In this document: in pieces, positions 10,551 through 20,900 of the stretch
How the letters are laid out: the number at the start of each line of letters is the position of its first letter
How positions within the stretch are numbered: position 1 is the first letter of the stretch
Source of the DNA: Wolfiporia cocos
Lineage: Eukaryota > Basidiomycota > Agaricomycetes > Polyporales > Phaeolaceae
Direction: 5' to 3'
Length of the DNA stretch: 64,000 bases
NCBI GenBank assembly: GCA_029448655.1
Contig: JACCLO010000011.1
Span: 806,001-870,000 of the forward strand
Program-made: the position numbers and the translations under genes
The notes under the pieces: generated by a model
Seen by the model: only the letters and a program-made list of their open reading frames with translations
The model's database searches: none
What the model was told of the DNA's origin: nothing

Positions 10551-11740
10551 CACAGGTATTTCTTGTGCAGAGGCATCTTATTTTATTCAGATGCATCTAT
10601 GCAGCGCGCTTGGGCTCTGCGGTGTCTCTAAAGATGCATCTCCGGCACTGAAGTCCCTCGACTGTAACGCACGCACCTGCAATAAGCGCTCAGCAATGCC
10701 AGTTAGAAAGATTAGAAAGATTAGAAAGATTAGGATGGATTAGGAAAGCGGATTATCCCCAATACATGTGCCACAATGTATCTAGGATGTATTTCAAGCT
10801 GCCATGGACTGTTTCACGGTAATTCAGCATCCCAGTGACATCCACTATGATTCTAGCAATTATGTGTGAACTAGGACAGGATTAGGGCAGGATTAGTGTG
10901 AGATTAGGAGAATGAACCACGTTTATGCAGATTAGATGAATTAGATCCAAGCTAGGAAAGTTGAGACCTAATTAGCTCCTAATTTCTCTAAAATAGTAAA
11001 GTCAATTTTTCCTGATGAAATTCTCTAAGATGGAAATGAGTACGTATTGTTCGCATACCACACGACAAGAGGACTCACTCTCTTGACAGAGGCCATTCTG
11101 TCCGTCATGTTGACCACTTTCGTCTTTGAGCCGACGGATAAGCCGATCGCATGGAACGTCTCTGTCATCTGGTATCCAACGGTTGGAACGGAGAGCAACA
11201 TCCCCGAGATGCCGATCAAGATACGTCTCCTACAGGAGGTCGATATGTAGAGAGGCGGGAATATATAGTGTGGAAGTCTTTTGGATTAGTGTTGCCGAAG
11301 TTCGGTTCAGTTCAGGTTCAGGGGGGTCTGGGGCTGAACCTAGAACTGAACCAACTGCAGGGAGCCTGAACCTGAACCTGAACCTGGACTGAACCTGCTG
11401 AACTGGTTCAGCAGGTTCGGTTCATGGTTCGAACTAGGTTCGAACCACTAAATGACTTGCTTTTCTAGAATGTAAAAATAATATTGAGTCCACTGGAGTA
11501 ACCAATGTGCTGCAAAATAAATGTGCCCTAGACATTAGAACCATGTAAGAACACCGAGACGCGACCAAACACGCATCAAAATGACGCAGAATGCACCACG
11601 GAAAGCCAGCTGGTGTAGAGTTTCAGTCAATTATCTTAATCTACCAACTGCCCTTCGCTTAAGAAATCGCAGTTGCGAGCTAGGTTTGCACGCAGATTAA
11701 TCTGCTAACTGCGGCAGATTAATCTACTGTGACAATAAAA

Positions 11741-11830
11741 TGGCACATCCCGGATTCGAACCAAGGACCTTAGCGCAGATGAGAATAACAGCATCGCAGG
11801 GTAATTAGCCAACTGAGCTACAGTGCAACT
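11741..11830 (-). other. tRNA-like segment, left arm of foldback copy 1
   Basis: On the minus strand an A box (TAGCTCAGTTGG, 11820-11809) and a B box (GGTTCGAATCC, 11762-11752) lie at tRNA spacing, with a plausible T-stem (CTTGG/CCGGG). The D-stem and acceptor pairing is poor, so it is not called as a functional tRNA. Confidence 0.65.
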
Positions 11831-12112
11831 GGTGTTGCCCCCATTTTAAGCAATATATAGAGTATTTTGTAAACTTCATTTTCGCAGTTTAACATCTTCC
11901 ATAACACAAATACAAATGAATCTGCCTCTAAAGACCTGTGATTCCAGTGTATTCAGCTTTCCCATTGTGAGTTGCTCCAGGTCAAGCATGGCAAGCTACC
12001 ACTATCATTGATTTCTGTATGCTTGTTGGAGCAGTTAGTTGCCTTGATGATTTGCGAAAATTGTGTGTAAAATTTGCGTTATATATATATTTTAATTGGT
12101 CAATGGTACCTG

Positions 12113-12201
12113 TTGCCACAATGGCTCAGTTGGCTAATTATGCTGCGGTGCTGTTATTCTCATCTGCGCTAAGGTCCTTGGTTCGAATCCTGGATGTGCC
12201 A
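12113..12201 (+). other. tRNA-like segment, right arm of foldback copy 1
   Basis: Mirror image of the left-arm segment: GGCTCAGTTGG at 12123-12133 and GGTTCGAATCC at 12180-12190, reading toward the right end of the element. Confidence 0.65.
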
Positions 12202-12334
12202 TTTTATTGTCACAGTAGATTAATCTGCCGCAGTTAGCAGATTAATCTGCGTGCAAACCTAGCTCGCAACTGCGATTTCTTAAGCGAAGGGCAGTTGGCA
12301 GATTAAGATAATTGACTGAAGTCCCTCAGCTGGT

Positions 12335-13060
12335 AGGCAGAATGCCCATCCGAGGTGGTTTAGCCACAGCTCGACCGATCGTGATCGACCTCGATCATGC
12401 TCGCACAGTGAACGTTGAACCTTCGCTGGTTTGCGCACAATCTGAAACATCGCAAAAGCCCTGCGGACACTCTCTGGCTGCTCATCTAGTCAAAGACAGG
12501 TACTATCCGACATTTCTCTAGGCTCTGTAGCATAGACAGGTCTGTCCCAACCTCGACTGCTTTCCTATAGCTTTTTCCATGTCTTGTCTCTCTAACCTCT
12601 GCGCACCACCTTAGATCTACGGTATGTTGGTTTCGTAAGATAATTTTCTAGTATTCTAGGACAATCCTCACTGTTTCAGGGTTCGTCTCCGATTTGTCTA
12701 GCTTGTAGGGTACATACTCAAATTTTAGGGCACTCAAAATGTTGTAGAAAACCTTATAGCTCTCTATGTATTTAGGCGATGTGCAGATACGAGAAAATAC
12801 ATTGATTACTGCCAAGACGAAGTTAGACGAAGAGCTGTGCTCGAGGCGTTCGCTCAGGACTTAGGGAATCAGTTACCAATGTTTTGATTTGGATTTCTAT
12901 TATTCCTGATCCATTCAACGTGCCACCGCCATTTGGATCACTACAAGCTGCGTGTCTCCGAGGTACATTGCTCGCCATCGACCCCTTAAACACCTCACCT
13001 ATCGTGGCACATCCTGACCTGCCCGGGAAACCCGAGGGTTGACAACACCAAAATTCAAGT
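12335..13060. other. interior of the 11287 hAT; no gene recognised
   Basis: This non-coding stretch is absent from the shorter family member at 48141-49101, so it may be another insertion or captured DNA. I see no domain, terminal repeats or splice pattern that identifies it. Confidence 0.35.
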
Positions 13061-13582
13061 TCTGCAGTGCCTCTATTTGGTGTCTATTGGGCTGCTACAT
13101 TCCAAATCTTAGTCTTCTTTACAGTGGTAAAACATAACTTTTGATGCACAATAGTCACTCAAGGCAGAAAATTTGAGCAGTTCAGTAATCAGAATCCATG
13201 AGCAGAATGAGTGTGAATTAGCCTGAGGAAAAGCTTAATAACAAACCTTATTAGACAGCTCTGTATATAACCTAGGTTCATGGATATGAAGTGAAACATT
13301 GTGAACTACATTTTTTACTTCATCTGACAGCAGTGGATGTAGCCCAGTGCCAAAGAAAGCACAGTACTTCCAACATGGGGTGGAGCTCTCACCATATTGG
13401 GAGACTAGAATATATCAGTGCTGATGCTTGCCATTGTGAAGCCAGTTATCCATAGCTTACTGCAACAATACTATAGCAAAGATGGCAAGAATATGATTGT
13501 AGTTTATGCTTATCCACCAGCAGTTGCCAAGAATATGTTAATGCTAAGTGGTTCAAGGTTCAGTCCAGTTTGAACCTGGTTC

Positions 13583-14178
13583 TAGTGATGTGCAAAGCAC
13601 GGCTCGGCTCAAAGCCCGGGGCTTGGGCCCGGCTTTGAAGGGCTTGGGCTCAGCGGAATGTCAAGCCAGGCCCTCCTTGACGGCTCAGGCTCAGGCCGGG
13701 GCTTATGGGTAATCATGTAGGACCTCGAAATTATTGGATTGTGCAGCTCAAATGGCAGCACAACATATTCAGAATGCTTATATGTCTACTATTTGTTGTT
13801 ATTCTGATCTACAAGTGTTTTTACAGCTGCTTATGATGTTGACCGAAAATCCAGATCTCGATCACAACCCCGATCGCAACAGTAGTCACAACGTTCCGCA
13901 CCGTGTTAGCAGATCACAAGTCATTGTAATGGTTGTTGAGATCATATAAGGTGAATTGATGCAAAATCTTAGACCAAAGGGCCCATTTTCGCTAATTCTA
14001 ACAACACCACAGCTGCGTGCCTAAAGCCGCCAGCTCAGGGCTTGGCTACGGCCGGCTCATGATCCAAGCCGGGCCCTGAGCCGTCTTAAGCCGCCCCCCC
14101 CAGGCTTGGCTCGGCCCGGCTTAAGTCGGCTCGGCCAGGCCCGGCTCACGGCTTTGAGCCGTGCTTTGCACATCACTA
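13583..14178. mobile_element. non-autonomous hAT, TAGTGATGTGCAAAGC family, copy 1
   Basis: Ends TAGTGATGTGCAAAGCACGG and CCGTGCTTTGCACATCACTA, perfect 8-bp TSD CCTGGTTC (13575-13582 and 14179-14186). Subterminal GGGCCCGGCTT-type repeats occupy about 100 bp at each side. The 596-bp element has an AT-rich core and no coding sequence. It sits inside the hAT at 11287-14329. Confidence 0.92.
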
Positions 14179-14800
14179 CCTGGTTCAAGGGTACCCATGG
14201 CCCCCCTGAACCAAGGACCAAACCTTGACATCCTACCCTGAACCGGACCTGGACTGAACCTGAACCTAGGTTCGGTTCTGGTGGTTCAGGTTCTGAACCT
14301 TGGTTCTGAACTGAACTTTGGCAACACTATTTTGGATGTTGTGTGCCCGCTGTGGCTGTGTGCCGGTATGAGTTGAATCAACAGCTTGACGTATTGCGCT
14401 TCCCCATCGCTCGGTGGGTTGGCTGTAGACTATTCTATTTACAACATGGTGCTGTGATCTAGTCGGTGTGCGTGTGTGGTGTGATTCCTGTTGTGTAGGA
14501 TGATAATTTCTCATGTAAGTTTGAAGTCTCTGTTGCTTTTCTGGGCCTGTGGATGTTAGTAGTGATGTTCCAGGCCCGGCTTTGGGCCATAGGCCGGGCC
14601 GGGCCCTACACCATGGCTTGAGACAGCCCAGGGCCCAGCTTGTGTCTCAAGCCGGGCCGGGCCAAGCTGTGAGCCCCGGGCCTGAAAGCTCTAACAGATA
14701 AAATGTCTAGTTGCTATGATATAAGGATATACATAGTAGCAGTATGTTATATTCCAATGTAGTATCTCTATATTTTTAAATTCAAGCAAGAGGATAGTCC

Positions 14801-15644
14801 TAGTCTCGTTACCAGACGGCAGTATTGAATACAATACAGTACCGTCTGGAAGAACTGTGGGTGAGGGCAATACAGTAACTTTTAAAACTCCGAATATACC
14901 ATAAGAGGAATAGTCACTGGACCCGGGCCGGATATGGCCGACAGCCACAAATGCGCACGACAACTCAGGATGCTTCCGCGCACGCGCAAAATGAGATCAA
15001 TCAATGGGATCCAATTTTGAGAGAGGCATAAGATGATAACTTCTGATCAGTGATGCCCTGCAGGGAGGAGACGAGATTGATGGGAATAGGAATAGTGAAT
15101 CCAAGGTCGGATGCACAGGCTAGCACATCTTGTAGCCGTGAGTTGCACTCTAGCTTAGCTTGCTCAGCCAGCACTTGGGCATTTCCTTCCCCTCTCTTCG
15201 GATACACACGCTGCTGCTTTGAGGGCTTTTTTCACGCTGCGTTCTTGCACGAGACACGCTTGTTCCGCCTTGAGTGTCTGGCTATCCAGGCCTTGAAGAA
15301 CACGCCTGGCACGTTTTACCGGGGGTGTATCAACCAGAGTGATTGGTACGACCTTTCATCTGTATGATGAGTAGAAGACAGTCTTTTGCATGGTGTACTT
15401 GTCATGTCTGTGCATTCGAGAGGCGCTCAGCGCGCCTCAGAATGCCCGGTCCTGTGACTATCCCGATTAGGTATATTCGGAGTTTCAAAAGTTACTGTAC
15501 TGCTCTCCCTTACAGTTCTTCCAGTCGCTACTGGACGGTTTAAGCTACCCACGCCCTACCCTCCCTGTATCCCTCCCTCCAACTCCCTAGTATTCAGCCT
15601 CTCGTAGCTTATACCGTCCAAAGTAGCGACTGGAAACGAGTCTA
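14801..15644. mobile_element. Mutator-like element with gene fragment
   Basis: The left end begins TAGTCTCGTTACCAGAC and the right end is the inverted TAGACTCGTTTCCAGTC. The TSD is a perfect 9-bp GGATAGTCC (14792-14800 and 15645-15653). The TIRs extend about 100 bp: the text at 14848-14900 recurs inverted at about 15470-15525 (both include CTCCGAATATACC), although the right arm carries extra sequence. Long TIRs and a 9-bp TSD suggest Mutator. A gene-like fragment lies inside on the minus strand. Confidence 0.7.
15004..15330 (-). pseudogene. unidentified gene fragment in the Mutator-like element
   Basis: On the minus strand a charged, coiled-coil-like run (LKAEQACLVQERSVKKALK) passes by frameshift into NAQVLAEQAKLE and a hydrophobic tail ending GITDQKLSSYASLKIGS (stop near 15001-15003). 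I do not recognise the family. It could be a transposase remnant or a captured host exon; the frameshift and the missing ends make it non-functional. Confidence 0.4.
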
Positions 15645-16087
15645 GGATAGTCCCATGGATTGAATTCTTGGTGCGCTCACTTTCGGGCGCCTATATGACG
15701 CCCCATTTGGTAGGTGCGCCACAGAGCACCGCGCCGGTGAAATGATGATTTCACACTATAATCATTGAAAATACTGGAGCTTGGATTTGTCAGAAGATAG
15801 TTGGAGAAGGTATGTTATGAGTTTGTGTGGCTACAATGATGTTCATCCTCACAGTGCCAGGCCCCGGGCAAGCCCCAGGCTGGGCCGGGCCAAGCCGTGG
15901 GCCATTAATGGGGGCCCAGCTTGAGGTTTTGAAAAGCCAAGGCCGTCCAAAGCCGGGCCAAAGCCGGGGGCCGGGGGCTTTCAGGCCGGCCCAGGCCGGC
16001 ACATCACTAGATGTCAAATGCGTCTGGTTGTTCTTAGATGCATCCGAGTGGTATTCAGGAGGCATCTAGGTAGGGACGAGACACTGG

Positions 16088-16704
16088 TAGTGATGTGCCA
16101 GGCCCGGCTTTGGGCCATAGGCCGGGCCGGGCCAAGCCCTACTTGGGCCGGGCCAGGCCGGGCCCTACACCACGGCTTGTGTCTCAAGCCGGGCCGGGCC
16201 AAGCCGTGAGCCCCGGCCTGAAAGCTCTAACGGATAAAATGTCTAGTAACTATGACATAAGGATATATATAGTAGCAGTATTCCATATTCCAATGAAGTA
16301 TGTCTATATTATTAAATTTAAGCAAGAGGATAGTCCCATAAATTGAATATTTGGTGCTGAAGCCTGTCGCTCACTTTTGGGCGCCTATACGATGCCCCAT
16401 TTGGAAGGCGCGCCACAGTGCACCGTGCCGGTGAAATGATGATTTCACACTATAATTCACTAATTATTGAAGATACTGGAGCTTGGCTTTGTCAGAAGAT
16501 AGTTGGAGAAGGTACGTTATGAGTTTGTGTGGCTACAGTGATGATCATCCTCACAGTGCCAGGCCCCGAGCAAGCCCCAGGCCGGGCCGGGCCAAGCCCT
16601 GGGCCGTCAATGGGGGCCCGGCCTGAGGTTTTGAAAAGCCAAGGCCGTCCAAAGCCGGGCCAAAGCCGGGGCTTTTGAGCCGGGCCGGGCCTGGCACATC
16701 ACTA
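16088..16704. mobile_element. non-autonomous hAT, GGCCGGGCC family, copy 2
   Basis: Ends TAGTGATGTGCCAGGCCC and GGCCTGGCACATCACTA, 617 bp. The flanks share CGAGACA (16077-16083 and 16705-16711) but the left copy is three bases further out than expected, so the TSD is imperfect. Its core (GTGAAATGATGATTTCAC and neighbours) is the same as in the copies at 14560 and 23421. Confidence 0.85.
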
Positions 16705-16714
16705 CGAGACAGTG

Positions 16715-17029
16715 CATTTCGGAAGGTTCAAGGTCCATCTTAAAGGGAAACACTGTACTAGATCTGCGCTTCTCGAGGTAGACTCACACTGCGAATCGTT
16801 TACAATTTGATTCGCACAAGCCGGCATCCCCGGCATCTCCTCTGACTCATACCTTACACCATAGTTGTTATAAATTCGTCGCATTCAAGGTGGCCACCAT
16901 AGTACAATTCGGTAGGAAAAGCGAAATGGGGGGAAACTAACAGTGCAAAGATACAAAGCCGAGTACGTGCCGTGTATAGCGGACACAGGCCGTACAGAAG
17001 ACCTCCACAGTGCTCATTCCTTGTCTTTC
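16715..17029. other. 3' flank of the intact P450; nothing else seen
   Basis: This is the probable 3' UTR and terminator region of the minus-strand P450. No conserved element or gene is apparent. Confidence 0.4.
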
Positions 17030-19399
17030 TTACAAACCGGCTCCCGTATAGAAGCGCACTTTCATGGGCATCTCGGGAACCTCACTCTCTGTGCCAACCG
17101 TCGGATACCAGACGACGGAGACGTTCCATGCGATCGGCTTATTCGCCGGCTCAAAGACGAAAGTGGTCAACATGACGGACAAGATGACCTCTGTCAAGAG
17201 AGTGAGTCCCCGTGTCGCGGGGCATGCGAAGAATACATACTTATCTCCATCTCCGAGAATTTGAATCCGCTGTCATGGACGTGTCAGCACTCCGTCCTGG
17301 TGACCAATGGTTTACATACATGCAAGCTCGCTTTCCGCCCAGGAATGACATCCTAAATTACGATCATCAATGGTTGGCAGAGAGAGAGTCGACTTGCAGC
17401 TCACAGATTTGAGTATACCCCAGGGATGGGCGCGTTAGTTACAGCAGCAGGGATTCCCTCAACCCAACGCCTCGGCTTGAACTCTAGAGCATCCTCGCCC
17501 CATAGCTTCTTGTTAGCGTTGCAACCCAGGGACCCAATCACTATGTTTGTTCCCTTGGGGATCACGATCTCCTTAATGACCGTACCATCCGTCCCAATCA
17601 CTGGTTCCCCAAGGGAGAGAGTAGTGTCCTGGATCGGCCTGGCCGTGCGTCAGCACCTACTAGTATTTAACTGCTGAACGTCATAGACTTACATGCGCAT
17701 GGTAATAGTGATAGCGGGATACCTGGGAGCAATCCATGAAATTAATTATGATAAATAGACACAGCGGCAGAGGCCTCACAGCCGTATAGATTCCCGACAT
17801 ACAGCATCAAGTAAGGGCAGTTTGTTCAGCTCATCATACGACAAGTTATTACCAGCACCGGCCGCAATCAGCTCCTCGCGCAGGTCTTGCTGGATATCTT
17901 GGTGTGCAGCTAGCAGGTACAGAATACGACAGAGGGTATTGGAAGTCGTGTCTGTGGCCGCAGCTGTGAGAGTGCTTGTGTGCATTCAGTGTGAGTAGAT
18001 GGGAGGTGTCGCAGATCCTGGGTGTCGACCCACCTCATTTGGCTTATGAGTTCGTCCTCCGAAAGTCTGTCCTCATCTGACGCTTCCATGTTGGCCTTCA
18101 CTGACGGGGATACTTGGTATCAGTTCGTTACATAGAGCAATATACGCACTCAATACACTCATTATATCTTTCCCCTGCCCATCTCGCTTCAGGAGAACTG
18201 CATCGCCCGCCTGAATCGCGGCTTTCTTCGATTCATACACCTCCCTAGACGCCATGTTCATCGTGTCAATTATATTGACAGCATCTTGAACCAGCTTAGA
18301 TGGCCACATCTTCACCACTGCGCGGCGGAACCAGGCTGGGCCTATCTCGTCGAACATGGGCAGCAGCCGACGAGGGAGATCGAGGCCTTGTAGACTTGGA
18401 CTGAAAGACCCCGTTTGCATAGTTGCGATCACACCCTAAACAAAACACGCACCCTACTGCCTTGAAGGCATCGCCATACGCATTTGGGATCTGTTCCGTG
18501 AGCGGATCGAACGAGTACCCAAGGCCAGCTTGGCCGATCAGCTCAAGAGCCGTACGACCCATCCAGTCTAGTAGATCCAGCTCTTGTGCTCCTTTGGCAA
18601 CCTCCGCAGTCATGCCTACACGCAGCTATGCAGATTTCACAATCAGCAGATCATGGCACGCGTGGTGGACGGACTACCTTGTGGACTACATCGTAGAATA
18701 TCGGTGTCATCCTCCGCATATGATTAGCAGAGAATACTGGGTTCAACATCTTGCGCTGCTTTCGATGCTGCTCGCCTAGAGTCCATCGCCTTGGTAAGCT
18801 ATCACCCATAGATGAGGATAGGGGAAAACCAACCGAGTGTGGCCAGCAATCCTCGTCCGTAATATATTTTATTCGTGCTACGCATATCATGTCCCTCAGC
18901 GGCCATTGTCGAGGACGAAGACAAATGCATACTTGATAAAATAGGGAGTTTCCTGATAGATGGGCTCCTCTTTCACCAAAATGTTGTACAACGCCTTCGG
19001 GTCAGATATATACAGTATAGGACACTGCCAAGGAAGATGTCAGCGTGCAGCGTCCTGGAGTGTCAGCACGTACTCCAAATAATCCTTGGAATCTGACAAC
19101 AGGGCCATAGTCCAACGCTACATGAGATTGGAAAGATGCAGCGTGGCGAGTGAAGAATTGCGTAGTATTTCCTGTGGACAACGGTGATTGTTGAGTACAG
19201 CGTGGCGAAACTTCGAAAAGATGGTATAACCTCTCCAAAATGATTCGGCGGGTGGCCCTGGTATATTGTCTAAAGACTTGAACATCCGTTTACGCCAGAA
19301 GAATAGAACGATGAGCCATGAGATAAACAGCAGGACCACGTATCCAGCGAGACTGTGGCTTCCAGCAAATGTCACGGTAGACATGTATGGGACGCTCAT
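17030..19399 (-). CDS. cytochrome P450 monooxygenase, intact, 14 exons
   Basis: Splicing at GT-AG sites gives one open frame of 558 codons including stop. Exons: 19399-19231, 19171-19074, 19024-18933, 18877-18834, 18775-18678, 18625-18453, 18400-18150, 18100-18034, 17974-17780, 17722-17693, 17638-17405, 17352-17320, 17269-17241, 17190-17030. The product starts with a membrane anchor (about residues 19-35) and a proline-rich hinge (NIPGPPAES). It has an I-helix (AAATDTTSN), the K-helix ESIR, a PERF-like FKPRRW and the heme loop FLGGKRACIG with its ligand Cys. Such enzymes are ER-bound and use NADPH-P450 reductase to oxidise lipophilic metabolites; the substrate is unknown. The usual AGTDTT is AAATDTT, so the oxygen-binding groove has Ala for Gly. 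I infer the splice sites by frame and by comparison with the pseudogene at 4165-11250. The CYP family is not assigned. Confidence 0.93.
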
Positions 19400-20250
19400 G
19401 TCTGAGTCGCGAAAGTCGATAGGTAGCTGTAGTTTTTAGATGTCTCTCTACCCTTCTTCTATATATCTCTGTATTGATCATGTTGCCGGTTCAGAGGCTG
19501 ATTCACGCAGATATACTAACGCATATGTATGACGAATCCAACATCTCCGCGGCGCGCCGGGCACCTGAACATTATGGAATGTTCTCACAATCCTGGCGGA
19601 CTATTGCCGCAACTACGTGAAGCTTCTTGGATATGTAGGTGAGCGCCACGGACTGTTTTCTACTATGTGTGAAGGCATCCACCAGTCACTTGAACTCACC
19701 GCTTATCTGTGACTAGAACTATTGCGTTACGGCGAATTTGATGTTCTGCATGAAGGAGCCTTTCAACAAGAGTAGGCGGTTACTCCCAGCTTTCAAAACT
19801 GAATCCAGTCGGAATTAGACCGCTCACGAGACTTCGGTGGACCCTTTTTCTCATCCCACACTGAACGAATGCATGCTCGAGAGAATGAAGCCCGCTTTCA
19901 AATAACTGACTTCGTAATCCAATTTCAATAGAGTGTTTTCGCAAGGCCCTTAGCGCTAAAGTCGATCAACTGCCCCACACGTTCTCAAGCCAGCATGCCG
20001 GGAAACTCCGCTGCTAACTAAGTAGCGCAAAGCACCACGTCGCGCCACCGCTATCAACCGCTATCGCCCTCGTATCTACAAGAACTAAACTGCTTTGCTG
20101 TTGACTGTGCATCCTGTGCACCTAATCCTGAGTGGTAAGCATCCATCCTCTAGATCATTCCATGCTCCCAACACTGGATTGTAAGCACGTCCACTGATGT
20201 GAGAGCCTTGGGCATGTTCTCCTGAAGGATCTTGAATGTGCAATCACAGT
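19400..20250. other. upstream region of the P450; no gene
   Basis: No coding sequence is supported. The stretch should contain the P450 promoter, read toward lower coordinates. I see no clear TATA box near the start codon and no repeat that identifies a mobile element. Confidence 0.4.
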
Positions 20251-20254
20251 TTTC

Positions 20255-20480
20255 GTGGTCTCGTTACCCAGACGTGTGGTACTCGCACCCTACCGCCGCA
20301 GTATCTAACACGTCTGGGGCAGTTGAATCGAGACACCCCCGTCTCCCTTGATGTCCAATTGAGTATAGGAACGACTGTCTTCCTATACTCAGGCTGATTT
20401 ATGAGCCTAATGTCCAATCATCACGGTCACATCAGCTTTGAGAAGCTGCCAAACGTCAGATTCCCGATGTAGCTGTCCGA
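20255..20480. repeat. foldback repeat, partial copy
   Basis: Contains GTCTCGTTACCCAGACGTGT, then GTCTGGGGCAGTTGAA, then ATCACGGTCACATCAGCTTT and a hairpin (CAGCTTTGAGAAGCTG) followed by TAGCTGTCCGATCC. The same blocks form the two arms and centre of the foldback at 28499-33140. Here only the centre and one arm are recognisable. Confidence 0.5.
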
Positions 20481-20539
20481 TCCTTGCCGCCCACTCTCAT
20501 TTTTTTGGCTACCGTTCCTCTCCCCATACCTTATATTGT

Positions 20540-20900
20540 TGCTGTATGCTATCTCACACAATAGTTATACCCCCAATGGTCCATTATCTGTTTGTGTACC
20601 TGCAGCGGAGGGAAATAAATCTTCTTCATCTTCCTCGATTGATCTTGTCTGCTCAAAGCCATATTCTTCAGTACCGAGAGTTTCTACGTCAATTATACTC
20701 TCACTGAGGATGTCGTCCTGCACAACCTCGCCTATGTCCTCATTGCAAATCTGATGTCCTCGTCGTCCGACTTATATGAGTCCGGCTCAGTATCCTCGTC
20801 GTCGGAGAATAGTCGGTGCGTTTGATGCTGCTTATGCCGTCCGGGATCGGTGTCGCACATACGTGCTGGATCTCGAGGCTGTAGTGGTGAGGTACAAAGA
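20540..20900 (-). pseudogene. acidic coding remnants, unidentified
   Basis: On the minus strand there are two acidic stretches in different frames: FSDDEDTEPDSYKSDDEDI (about 20820-20755) and VVQDDILSESIIDVE continuing to SIEEDEEDLFP (about 20740-20600). Acidic tails like these occur in many fungal proteins, including transposon proteins, so no function can be assigned. They may belong to the same unidentified repeat as the inverted segments at 20900-21068 and 28270-28480. Confidence 0.35.

Larger units (their letters stand above)
10015..10659. mobile_element. tRNA-containing foldback element, second subfamily
   Basis: Starts GTAGAGTTTCAGTGCC and ends GGCACTGAAGTCCCTC, with a perfect 7-bp TSD GACTGTA (10008-10014 and 10660-10666). 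The arms carry AGATGCATCT palindromes. Each arm has a tRNA-like segment whose A and B boxes point toward its own end: minus strand at about 10115-10195 and plus strand at about 10493-10550. The termini match those of the elements at 11615-12327 and 36312-37027, although the interior differs. Confidence 0.75.
7441..10990. mobile_element. 3.5-kb insertion with inverted TAGAGAAATTAGG ends and GATTAG-rich subterminal repeats
   Basis: The left end is TAGAGAAATTAGG (7441-7453) and the right end is its exact reverse complement (10978-10990). Both ends are rich in ATTAG/GATTAG repeats (7451-7620 and 10703-10980), including a short (ATTAGAAAG)n run. P450 homology stops just before it and resumes just after it. 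A clear TSD is not visible; TAGT occurs near both ends. It contains a hAT (8648-9657) and a tRNA-containing foldback element (10015-10659). The superfamily is unassigned; the subterminal arrays resemble those of the hATs here. Confidence 0.6.
4165..11250 (+). pseudogene. cytochrome P450 pseudogene, paralog of the intact gene at 17030-19399
   Basis: The exons match the intact minus-strand P450 in order. They are exon 5 at 4165-4240 (MLNPVFS), exon 6 at about 4290-4333 plus 4822-4966, exon 7 at about 5022-5167 plus 6418-6545, exon 8 at about 6587-6651, and exon 9 at about 6710-6904 with the I-helix motif FAGTDTT and the K-helix ETLR. Exon 10 is near 6958-6988, exon 11 at about 7045-7271, exon 12 at about 7320-7353, and the last two exons at about 11010-11250. 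Exons 1-4 are missing. The heme loop reads MSGERAYM, so the cysteine that binds heme iron is Tyr. Exon 11 has a TGG-to-TGA stop and exon 7 is corrupted. A solo LTR, a Mutator-like element and a 3.5-kb insertion interrupt it. It cannot make a working enzyme. Confidence 0.92.
11615..12327. mobile_element. tRNA-containing foldback element, copy 1
   Basis: Starts GTAGAGTTTCAGTCAATT and ends AATTGACTGAAGTCCCTC, with a perfect 7-bp TSD AGCTGGT (11608-11614 and 12328-12334). The two arms (about 215 bp each) are near-perfect inverted copies. Each carries a GCAGATTAATCTGC hairpin and a tRNA-like head whose promoter boxes point outward. The middle (about 11830-12110) is AT-rich and single-copy within the element. 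The same unit occurs inverted at 36312-37027, so the whole foldback moves as one element. Confidence 0.8.
11287..14329. mobile_element. hAT element, GGTTCAGGTTC family, carrying two nested elements
   Basis: Left end TAGTGTTGCCGAAGTTC, right end GAACTTTGGCAACACTA, perfect 8-bp TSD TTTTGGAT (11279-11286 and 14330-14337). About 150 bp inside each end are GAACCTGAACC/GGTTCAGGTTC arrays. It lies just after the last exon of the P450 pseudogene. Inside it are a tRNA-containing foldback element (11615-12327) and a hAT of another family (13583-14178). Its core matches the shorter copy at 48141-49101. No transposase is seen. Confidence 0.9.
14560..16009. mobile_element. non-autonomous hAT, GGCCGGGCC family, copy 1 (with nested insertion)
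   Basis: Left end TAGTGATGTTCCAGGC, right end GGCCGGCACATCACTA. The flanks GATGTTAG and GATGTCAA agree at 6 of 8 positions, consistent with an old 8-bp TSD. Both subterminal regions are GGGCCGGGCC arrays. A second element (14801-15644) is nested in its core. Peptides predicted from the GGCCGGG arrays are low-complexity artefacts. Confidence 0.8.

Noticed and set aside
15790..16346. G/P/A/R-rich predicted peptides around GGCCGGGCC arrays (also at 23779-24312 and 44302-44508)
   Set aside because: They are translations of hAT subterminal repeats, not genes.
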